Of a stretch of DNA of 5,009 bases, positions 1 through 4,239 are shown piece after piece. The position numbers and the translations under genes are program-made. Under the pieces are notes generated by a model. That model searched no databases. It was given only the letters and a program-made list of their open reading frames with translations, and was not told the DNA's origin. The DNA comes from Phycisphaerales bacterium (GTDB lineage: Bacteria; Planctomycetota; Phycisphaerae; Phycisphaerales; UBA1924). How positions within the stretch are numbered: the stretch's first letter is position 1; the number at the start of each line of letters is the position of its first letter. Location: positions 1 through 5,009 of the forward strand of contig JAUXUZ010000155.1 in assembly GCA_030680655.1 (NCBI GenBank). The letters are read 5' to 3'.

Positions 1-170
1 TCGCTCTCCATCATCGGCGTCTGATCGCCGTACGCGGGGGTCCGCGTGCCGCCTCCCTCGCCCGTCGCATCCGGGTTGGCCGCGACCTCCGCCGCGTGCA
101 GCGGCTCCTGCTTCTGCCACCCGCAGAAGTCGGTCCCGTCGTACGCGATCGTGAGCCTGTACCGCGGCAC
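1..170 (-). CDS. truA: tRNA pseudouridine synthase A, N-terminal part (cut by window edge)
   Basis: TruA converts uridines 38-40 in the anticodon arm of many tRNAs to pseudouridine in the cytoplasm. The 56 visible residues open with RLTIAYDGTDFCGWQKQ (residues 5-21), the hallmark N-terminal strand of the family (Y-D-G-T-x-F-x-G-W-Q). The catalytic Asp motif (R-T-D-x-G-V-H) lies beyond the window. The start is the GTG at 170-168. The preceding in-frame codon is the TAA of the phosphatase gene, so no earlier start is possible. An AAGGGGAAG stretch just upstream can serve as ribosome binding site. Zero spacing to the upstream gene implies co-transcription and probably translational coupling. After W-Q-K-Q the usual T-V-Q-G segment does not follow at once. 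Residues 22-56 form a Gly/Ala/Glu/Pro-rich insertion. The family call is firm from the motif; the remainder cannot be judged. Confidence 0.88.
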   Translation of the reverse strand, partial: MPRYRLTIAYDGTDFCGWQKQEPLHAAEVAANPDATGEGGGTRTPAYGDQTPMMES

Positions 171-1562
171 TTACTTCCCCTTGGCGCAGTCCACGACCCG
201 CGCAATCACCACCGTGCGGTCGTCCTGGTACAGCCGGCTACCGACGTGTTCTTCTACACGTGCCACAAGCTCGGCCAGATACTCACGCGTGCTCGACCGC
301 TCCTGACGCAGCGACTCGTCGAGCCGCCCATCGCCGAACAGCTCGCTGTGCGCGTTCATCGCCTCGGTGATGCCGTCGGTGTAGAGCGTCAGCACATCCC
401 CGGGCGAAAGCGTGATCGTCGTGTCCGAGTACTCCCAGTCGGCCATGATCCCCAGCGGCAGCCCCTGGGCCTGGTCCAGCGGCAGGATCATCGACGGGCC
501 CGAACCGGTCACGGCGTGCCCGGCCTCGCCGGTGATCTCAACGGCGCTGAGCTTGGACGCCGCGTTCGCCAGCCGCAGGCGCGGCGGGTTGTGCCCCGCT
601 GACGAGTACTGCAGCTCGCGCGTCTTGCCGTTGTAGATGGCGTAGAAAGCCGTCACGAACGTGCCAGTCCCGCGTGTGTACCGCTCGCACAGCTGCTTGT
701 TCACAAACGTCAGCCATTGGCGCGGCTCGGCGGACTGGTCCTTCGGGTGCAGGTGAGCGATCGCGTGGAGGATCGCCATCAGCACCGCCGCGGGGGTCCC
801 GTGCCCGGAAACATCAGCGATGAGGATGCCAAGTCGGTCCTCGCCAAGGTCGAAGAAGTCGTAATAGTCGCCCCCTGCGTTACGGCTGGTCTGGTAGTGG
901 GTTGCAAGGTCAAGGCCCGCGCACTCGGGCAGTTGCGTGGGCAGCAGCGACCGCTGCATGTCGGCCACGGCCTTCAACTCGTGGTCCAGCGCGTCGTACG
1001 CCTCCTTCAGCCTGCGCGACAAGACGAGGTTGCTGGTGGCCCGTCCGAAGAGGTTGCTCTGCGAAACCAACTCCGGAAACCGCTCGGCATCGAAGCCGTT
1101 CACGGCGCGGCTGAGCACCACGACCATGTTCAGCGCCTCGCCGCCATCGTACTGCGGGATCGCCAGCAGCGAACGGGCGCCCATGAACAGGTCCTTGCAC
1201 GGGTCGTCGTCATCGAGCACGAGTTCTGGGATCATCACCGGCACGTCGCCGTAGAGGAGCTTGCCGAGCAAGCCCCGATCGTGCTGCGGGAGCTTGAACT
1301 CCTCGCGCCACGGGTCTGGCTGATGCTGCCACGCCGACGCCCTCGTCACCTTGTACTTCGGCGTCTGCAGGCTCCGGCGTGACACGCTGATGATCCCATC
1401 GTTGGGGAACATCTGCCGGGTCCGGTCGGCGTACATCCGCACGATCGATTCAGGATCGTCCTGCCGGCTCATGTCGCGCATGAGGGAGACAACCGCCGCG
1501 AGGCGATCGGTCCAGGTCTGCAGCGGCGGAATGGCAGAGGGGTCGGACAGGAGCGGCCTCAA
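171..1562 (-). CDS. GAF-domain PP2C-type serine/threonine phosphatase (SpoIIE/RsbU-like)
   Basis: This is a predicted metal-dependent protein phosphatase of the SpoIIE/RsbU type. Such enzymes dephosphorylate anti-anti-sigma (STAS) proteins in partner-switching stress or signalling pathways. The 463-residue product has a GAF-like sensor region at about 35-180, then a charged helical linker (180-205) ending in M-Q-R-S-L-L-P, which typically precedes this catalytic domain. The phosphatase domain follows at about 215-457. Visible motifs are GGDYYDFF (230-237), IADVSGHG (248-255), AGHNPP (322-327), LYTDGITEA (393-401) and DDRTVV (447-452). The expected metal-binding aspartates D232, D250, D396 and D447/D448 are all present, so it should be active. 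Residues 332-364 form a longer than usual loop between AGHNPP and LPLG. There is no membrane segment or receiver domain. The chosen start is TTG at 1562-1560, overlapping the upstream TGA. No SD is visible, and ATG 1481 is the next option. An ATG at 1727 would add an R/G/P-rich segment that merely shadows the upstream gene. No partner kinase or STAS gene is visible. Confidence 0.9.
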   Translation of the reverse strand: MRPLLSDPSAIPPLQTWTDRLAAVVSLMRDMSRQDDPESIVRMYADRTRQMFPNDGIISVSRRSLQTPKYKVTRASAWQHQPDPWREEFKLPQHDRGLLGKLLYGDVPVMIPELVLDDDDPCKDLFMGARSLLAIPQYDGGEALNMVVVLSRAVNGFDAERFPELVSQSNLFGRATSNLVLSRRLKEAYDALDHELKAVADMQRSLLPTQLPECAGLDLATHYQTSRNAGGDYYDFFDLGEDRLGILIADVSGHGTPAAVLMAILHAIAHLHPKDQSAEPRQWLTFVNKQLCERYTRGTGTFVTAFYAIYNGKTRELQYSSAGHNPPRLRLANAASKLSAVEITGEAGHAVTGSGPSMILPLDQAQGLPLGIMADWEYSDTTITLSPGDVLTLYTDGITEAMNAHSELFGDGRLDESLRQERSSTREYLAELVARVEEHVGSRLYQDDRTVVIARVVDCAKGK

Positions 1563-1720
1563 TCGTAGTGGATTGTCTGGGCGGCCTCGCTTTTGGCGTC
1601 GCCTTGCTTCTTGCGATCCTGCGCCCACACGCCGTACTGGCTGCGCCAGTAGAAGAAGATCGCCAGCCCCACGACCAGGACCGCGACGATAAACACAACC
1701 ATGAAGACGACCGGGTTCAC
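1559..1720 (-). CDS. single-pass membrane microprotein of unknown function
   Basis: I do not recognise this 53-residue protein. It begins with a hydrophobic segment (about residues 3-24: valine-rich, then G-L-A-I-F-F-Y-W), typical of one membrane helix. A polar, lysine-rich tail follows (QDRKKQGDAKSEAAQ) and ends in T-I-H-Y-D. Positive charges after the helix suggest a short outside N-terminus and a cytoplasmic tail, by the positive-inside rule. The stop overlaps the presumed TTG start of the phosphatase by two bases, so the two are probably translated in a coupled manner. The start is uncertain: GTG at 1720 is chosen, while ATG at 1702 gives a 47-residue version with the helix intact. Neither has a clear SD. 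A membrane anchor or input partner for the soluble phosphatase is an inference from position only. It is favoured as a real gene by the clean hydrophobic-then-charged layout and the tight junction. Confidence 0.6.
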   Translation of the reverse strand: MNPVVFMVVFIVAVLVVGLAIFFYWRSQYGVWAQDRKKQGDAKSEAAQTIHYD

Positions 1721-1738
1721 CCGGCATCGTAGATGTCG

Positions 1739-1744
1739 ATTAGA
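1739..1744 (-). promoter_or_regulatory. candidate -10 box of the microprotein-phosphatase-truA operon
   Basis: On the minus strand this reads TCTAAT, matching five of six bases of the sigma-70 -10 consensus, 18 bases before the GTG start at 1720. No convincing -35 hexamer lies at the right distance, and the implied leader is very short (about 10-13 bases). It is one of the few AT-rich spots between the two minus-strand genes, but a chance match is quite possible. Confidence 0.22.
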
Positions 1745-1801
1745 GGGGCCGACCAGCGAGCGCCCGGTGCGGGCGGGCACCACGGTCCAACAGCCAAGCC
1801 C

Positions 1802-1825
1802 CTGCCCGCGCGGCAGCGCGGGCAG
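1802..1825 (-). terminator. hairpin terminator behind the small PEP-CTERM-like gene
   Basis: This is a perfect inverted repeat with CTGCCCGCGC at 1802-1811, a four-base loop, and GCGCGGGCAG at 1816-1825. It starts 11 bases downstream of the stop of the minus-strand gene at 1837-2115 and lies before the next minus-strand operon. The stem is ten G/C-dominated pairs. The sequence after it on the minus strand (GGGGCTTGGCTGTTGG) has only scattered T, so it is not a textbook intrinsic terminator. Its position makes transcription termination or 3'-end stabilisation the simplest reading. Confidence 0.6.
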
Positions 1826-1836
1826 AAGTCAGGTGA

Positions 1837-2115
1837 TCAGCGCCGGCGACGGGTCGCGGCAAGGAGGCTCAACCCGAAGACCGCGCTCACGCCGGGGGTC
1901 GGGACCAGGTAGAAGTTCTCCGGTCCGTCTCCCGAGTAAGTGATCGGCGATCCGGTCGGCACCAGCATCCCCACTCGGTTGGAGGGATCAGCGAAGAAGT
2001 CCGACGCCTGGGTCGCAGTCAAAGCGATCATCAACAAGCACACCGGGAGTGTGCCCGTTTTCTCCTTGAGAAGAAGGGCAATCCTCGCTTGCAAGACGGA
2101 GGTCCCGCTATCCAT
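1837..2115 (-). CDS. very small secreted PEP-CTERM-like protein (possibly a remnant)
   Basis: The 92-residue product has two recognisable ends. The N-terminus has a charged region up to K19, then a hydrophobic run at about 23-33 (LPVCLLMIALT) and a signal-peptidase-like A-T-Q-A site after residue 37. The C-terminus has LVPTPG (70-75), a hydrophobic segment (76-87) and four arginines, the layout of a PEP-CTERM sorting signal with Thr in place of Glu. Such signals direct proteins to exosortase-dependent cell-surface anchoring. Only about 32 residues lie between them, with no domain I recognise. The frame is closed by a stop at 2152-2154, so the ATG at 2115 is the first available start. A very purine-rich GGAGGG stretch sits 13 bases before it, farther than ideal. 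It could be a genuine mini surface protein or what remains of a larger gene after internal deletion. It is divergent from the operon at 2276. Confidence 0.6.
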   Translation of the reverse strand: MDSGTSVLQARIALLLKEKTGTLPVCLLMIALTATQASDFFADPSNRVGMLVPTGSPITYSGDGPENFYLVPTPGVSAVFGLSLLAATRRRR

Positions 2116-2275
2116 GACAGACTGCGTTCCCTCCCCCTCCCTCGTGACTGGTCAAACGCGGAAATTTCCCCGGGCACTCTCCCCAAAAAAGGGTATACTC
2201 TTGAAGAGTCGCCCTACTTCATCCTGCCCCACTTTGCTTGGGAAGGCGACGGGGCAATTGACGGGAGAACACACC
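2116..2275. promoter_or_regulatory. divergent control region with dyad symmetries
   Basis: This gap separates the minus-strand PEP-CTERM-like gene from the plus-strand small-gene operon and must hold both promoters. It contains a perfect ten-base palindrome GGAAATTTCC (2160-2169). CCCC-AAAAAA-GGG (2181-2193) lies just before the TATACT box, and ACTCTT-G-AAGAGT (2197-2209) overlaps that box. Compared with the surrounding coding DNA the stretch 2150-2215 is clearly AT-richer. Closely spaced dyads around a -10 element look like operator sites, but no regulator is identifiable from the sequence. Confidence 0.4.
2194..2199 (+). promoter_or_regulatory. candidate -10 box for the three-gene small membrane protein operon
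   Basis: TATACT matches five of six bases of the -10 consensus and is preceded by an A6 tract at 2185-2190. No recognisable -35 hexamer lies 16-18 bases upstream (the region reads CGGGCA). The promoter may therefore need an activator or an alternative sigma factor. The implied leader to the ATG at 2276 is about 70 bases. Confidence 0.4.
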
Positions 2276-2584
2276 ATGGAAGCCAACACAACGCTGCAGG
2301 CCGAGAACGCATCTCTTCGCAAAGATATCGACCGCCTCAAGGCCGACCTGGAAACGGTCCGCAGTGACTTCGCCGTGCTGGGCCGCGATGCCGCCGCAGC
2401 GGCGCGCAGCGGGGCCGCCGAGGCCAAGCAACGCATCATGGAAGGGGCGAAAGCCGCTGCTGCCAAGGGGAAGCAGTCCCTCGACGCGGTGGAGGGTGAG
2501 ATCGTCGAGCACCCGCTGCTGGCTGTCGGTGTCGCCCTGGCGGTGGGCGTGCTCGTTGGCGTGGCCGTCGGCCGCAGGAGATAA
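2276..2584 (+). CDS. DUF883 / ElaB-YqjD-like membrane-anchored protein
   Basis: The 102-residue product has an N-terminal heptad-like coiled coil (about 5-35: repeated Leu spaced by E, K, D and R). An alanine- and lysine-rich helical middle follows (36-70), then E-I-V-E-H-P-L-L (75-82) and a C-terminal helix rich in G and V (83-99) ending in G-R-R-R. The coiled coil, the E-x-P-L-x-A-V-G segment, the glycine-zipper helix and the terminal arginines are the pattern of the ElaB/YqjD/DUF883 family. In Escherichia coli, YqjD is a stationary-phase inner-membrane protein reported to bind ribosomes. The start is ATG 2276, with GGGAG eight bases upstream. The open frame runs further upstream, but that part reads through the promoter region and looks non-coding. 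It is the first gene of a probable three-gene operon, followed after six bases. The family call is good; the ribosome role is borrowed from E. coli and unproven here. Confidence 0.82.
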   Translation: MEANTTLQAENASLRKDIDRLKADLETVRSDFAVLGRDAAAAARSGAAEAKQRIMEGAKAAAAKGKQSLDAVEGEIVEHPLLAVGVALAVGVLVGVAVGRRR

Positions 2585-2590
2585 CCGACT

Positions 2591-2866
2591 GTGAGAAGGA
2601 TCACCGAACTGCTGGTGCGCGCGGCCGACCTGGCGGAGGCCGAGGGCCGTCTGCTGCGGGTCATGACCGCGCGGCTTGCGCTGGCGATCGGGGTGATCCT
2701 GATCGCGGCGGTGTCGGGGGCCATCGGTGTGGGGCTGTTGCTGGCGGCAATCTACATCTTCGTGGCGCATCACCACGGGCCCGCGGTGGGAGCGGCCGTC
2801 ACGGGAGTCGTAGCGCTGGGCGCCGGAGGGCTGCTGGCATGGCTGGGTCGCAAGATGGCACGCTGA
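2591..2866 (+). CDS. small two-helix membrane protein, YqjE / holin-superfamily III-like
   Basis: The 91-residue product has an amphipathic N-terminal helix (residues 1-27, including ADLAEAEGRLLR). Two hydrophobic segments follow, at about 30-58 and 64-85, split by a short H-H-H-G loop, and the protein ends in G-R-K-M-A-R. This topology and position directly after a DUF883 gene match YqjE (DUF1469, putative Actinobacteriophage holin III superfamily), an inner-membrane protein of unknown function. The start is GTG 2591, with AGGAG (2576-2580) ten bases before it, inside the end of the upstream gene. The stop TGA overlaps the next gene's ATG by one base. Similarity at residue level is modest, so the assignment rests mainly on architecture and context. 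It is unlikely to be a lytic holin, since no endolysin or phage gene is nearby. Confidence 0.78.
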   Translation: MRRITELLVRAADLAEAEGRLLRVMTARLALAIGVILIAAVSGAIGVGLLLAAIYIFVAHHHGPAVGAAVTGVVALGAGGLLAWLGRKMAR

Positions 2867-3171
2867 TGACGGTGGCAGAGGCCAAGGAACGCCTGCGCGA
2901 CCTGGGGCGCGAGAGCGCACCGGCCAAGGGGATGCTGTCGAGCCCCCTTGTGCGCATCGGCGGGGCGCTGCTGATCGGGGCGGTCCTGGGGAAGGTGGGA
3001 AGGGCTGGCAAGAAAGAAGGCGGTGGCGGGGGAAACGGAGAAAAGGGGGAGTGGTTGCGAAGTTTGGCGCTGCAGGTGCTGGCTTCGGCGGGGCCGGGGC
3101 TGATCGATCAGTTGGTGGGCCTGCTGACCGACCCGAAGAAGCCAAAAAGTGCCGAGCCTGATGCGGGGTGA
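2866..3171 (+). CDS. third small protein of the yqjDE-like operon, one hydrophobic segment
   Basis: I do not recognise a family for this 101-residue protein. It starts with a charged amphipathic helix (1-17, TVAEAKERLRDLGRE). A hydrophobic Gly-rich segment at about 28-43 (V-R-I-G-G-A-L-L-I-G-A-V-L-G) may span or dip into the membrane. Next come a basic Gly5 linker (46-61), a second amphipathic to hydrophobic helix (63-88) and a basic P-K-K-P-K tail. ATG 2866 is chosen because it overlaps the upstream TGA (TGATG), a common coupling arrangement. ATG 2839 in the same frame would add nine residues and overlap the upstream gene by 28 bases. It occupies the position that yqjK has in E. coli, but sequence similarity to YqjK cannot be claimed. 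A small peripheral or monotopic membrane partner of the two preceding proteins is the likely reading. Confidence 0.75.
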   Translation: MTVAEAKERLRDLGRESAPAKGMLSSPLVRIGGALLIGAVLGKVGRAGKKEGGGGGNGEKGEWLRSLALQVLASAGPGLIDQLVGLLTDPKKPKSAEPDAG

Positions 3172-3213
3172 GTGACGGGGCGGGCAAAAGGCGAGCGCCG
3201 CATCGAACAATTA

Positions 3214-3239
3214 AGCCGCATGGCAAGAGCCATGCGGCT
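3214..3239. terminator. bidirectional hairpin terminator between convergent genes
   Basis: This is a perfect 11-bp stem: AGCCGCATGGC (3214-3224), loop AAGA, GCCATGCGGCT (3229-3239). It sits between the stop of the plus-strand operon (3171) and the stop of the minus-strand PEP-CTERM gene (3268). Read on the minus strand it is followed by TAATTGTTCG, a weak T-rich tail, so it suits the PEP-CTERM transcript best. On the plus strand no U tract follows. It probably ends or stabilises both transcripts. Confidence 0.8.
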
Positions 3240-3267
3240 GAGAGGCATCAACAGAGAGATGAAGAGT

Positions 3268-3954
3268 TCAGGCCCGGCGCCGACGCGAAACGGCGAGCCA
3301 GCCAATGCCCAGCAGCGCTGCGGCACCGGGAGCCGGCACCAGCACGTATCCCTGGTGGCCCTGAGCCGTCCCGGGAAGATCATCGATCGCGATCAAGCTC
3401 CAGCCGGCGCCGGTGCCGAGCGTGTTCAGCCACGACTGAGCGAGTGCGATCGTGCCCGAGGGCGCGTTGGTGCACTTGAGCGAACCATCGCTAAGGTCCA
3501 GTCCGTTGTCGAACACGATCTCCCAGACCGCGATCTGGAACGCCGCGTAGGCCTGCGCCTGGTTCGAAGCGGTCGCGAGCCCGTTGAAGCGGGTCGCGAA
3601 GAGGCGCCCCATCGCCAGCGCGTTGGCGGCCCCCATCGGACCGGCGTTCGAAGTCGGCGAGTCGGCCAGTGCGCGTGTCGTCCACGAGTACGAGTGGTTG
3701 ACCTGCACGTACTCGGTCAGGTCGATGCAGAAGCCCTGGAACGTGGGAGCAAACCCCGCCAGCGTGCCGGGGTTGTCCGCCGTACGGACGAAGTTGAACG
3801 CTCCGGCCGACGTGTTGATGTTGTTGCCGCTGAGCCGCATCGTCACCGACTGCCCCGGGCTGACGCCGGTGAAGGTAGCGTTGACGGTGTCGGCGAACGT
3901 CGTTCCGGCAAAGGCGGCAACGGCGAGGGTGGCAAGGGTGGTGGTGATCTTCAT
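3268..3954 (-). CDS. secreted PEP-CTERM surface protein with thioester-domain-like motifs
   Basis: The 228-residue product starts MKITTTLATLAVAAFAGTTFA, a clear Sec signal peptide with likely cleavage after residue 21. The mature domain is Asn/Thr/Ala-rich. The C-terminus carries VLVPAPG (204-210), a hydrophobic stretch (211-223) and R-R-R-R-A, a PEP-CTERM-type signal (P-A-P variant) for exosortase-dependent anchoring. Within the domain, GFCIDL (74-79) and AAFQIAVWEI (137-146) match the paired Y/F/L-Cys-hydrophobic and hydrophobic-Gln-x-x-hydrophobic-Trp motifs of internal-thioester adhesion domains. Cys76 and Gln140 would be the cross-linked pair. A second Cys is at 161. Proteins combining FC-I/V-DL with an FQ-x-A-x-WE motif also recur among PEP-CTERM proteins of other phyla, as I recall. 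The start is ATG 3954, with TGGAG seven bases upstream; an ATG at 4002 would only prepend a non-signal stretch. It is monocistronic. Surface location is well supported; a covalent-binding role is inferred. Confidence 0.85.
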   Translation of the reverse strand: MKITTTLATLAVAAFAGTTFADTVNATFTGVSPGQSVTMRLSGNNINTSAGAFNFVRTADNPGTLAGFAPTFQGFCIDLTEYVQVNHSYSWTTRALADSPTSNAGPMGAANALAMGRLFATRFNGLATASNQAQAYAAFQIAVWEIVFDNGLDLSDGSLKCTNAPSGTIALAQSWLNTLGTGAGWSLIAIDDLPGTAQGHQGYVLVPAPGAAALLGIGWLAVSRRRRA

Positions 3955-3972
3955 GTTGTACTCCAGTGTGTT

Positions 3973-3994
3973 CGCGGCTCGGAAGAGAACCGCG
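3973..3994 (-). promoter_or_regulatory. hairpin in the 5' leader of the PEP-CTERM gene
   Basis: On the minus-strand transcript this reads CGCGGUUC-UCUUCC-GAGCCGCG, an eight-pair stem including one U-G wobble and a six-base pyrimidine loop. It ends 18 bases before the ATG at 3954, close to the SD GGAG. On the opposite strand the same position would be a C/A mismatch, so the fold favours an RNA made from the minus strand. It could tune translation or mRNA stability; no known regulatory RNA class is recognised. Confidence 0.3.
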
Positions 3995-4190
3995 GGCACC
4001 ACACAATGCCTTTAGAGCACCGCTCCTGCAACGAACCCGGGCGAGCAGACCGCTTGCATCCTGGCGCGCGTTCCAGCTGGGAAGGGCGGGCTAACTGCAC
4101 TTTCACTTATCGCCCCAGGCCCCGCCGAATCGGACGCTCTGGGTCTGGCAGCGGCACCGGCTTCCCATAACTCGCCGGGCCCATCCCTCG

Positions 4191-4226
4191 TCTCCTCCTC
4201 CCCTCCCCGCCCCCCTTCCGCCCTCT
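4191..4226 (+). other. polypyrimidine tract upstream of nuoG
   Basis: Of these 36 bases, 34 are C or T (exceptions G4209 and G4220), and the tract ends 13 bases before the nuoG ATG. No purine-rich SD lies in the usual place, so nuoG translation may start by an SD-independent route. The rest of the gap between 3955 and 4239 shows no gene or clear promoter. Small frames there look like composition artefacts. Confidence 0.5.
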
Positions 4227-4239
4227 ACCATCCGGCCGC

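Noticed and set aside
96..602. 168-residue plus-strand open frame
   Set aside because: Lies antisense to the phosphatase and truA. Arg/Val/Gln/His-rich composition without domains fits a shadow of GC-rich coding DNA.
717..1382. 221-residue plus-strand open frame
   Set aside because: Entirely opposite the GAF-PP2C phosphatase, whose motifs are clear. No recognisable fold, and low-complexity V/R/L composition.
1563..1727. 55-residue N-terminal extension of the phosphatase from ATG 1727
   Set aside because: The extension is Arg/Gly/Pro-rich and is the out-of-frame reading of the membrane microprotein, which has a convincing transmembrane helix.
2143..2155. TTGACC on the minus strand as -35 box for the mini PEP-CTERM-like gene
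   Set aside because: The position 17 bases downstream is a G-rich run with no -10-like sequence.
1940..2275. 112-residue upstream extension of the DUF883-like protein
   Set aside because: It crosses the promoter region and the opposite-strand PEP-CTERM-like gene. ATG 2276 has a good SD and starts the family's coiled coil.
2591..2866. Phage holin / prophage fragment
   Set aside because: Two helices resemble holins, but the neighbours are a DUF883 gene and another small membrane protein. No lysin, capsid or integrase is present.
2219..3226. 335-residue minus-strand open frame
   Set aside because: Antisense to three well-packed plus-strand genes. Pro/Ala/Arg/Gln-rich with no domain or signal.
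4012..4042. Sigma-70-like promoter (TTGCAG and CATTGT) for the PEP-CTERM gene on the minus strand
   Set aside because: Only three of six matches in each hexamer, no better than chance.
3172..4170. 332-residue plus-strand open frame
   Set aside because: Opposite a protein with signal peptide, conserved motifs and sorting tail. It also reads through the terminator hairpin and is Arg/Gly/Glu-rich.
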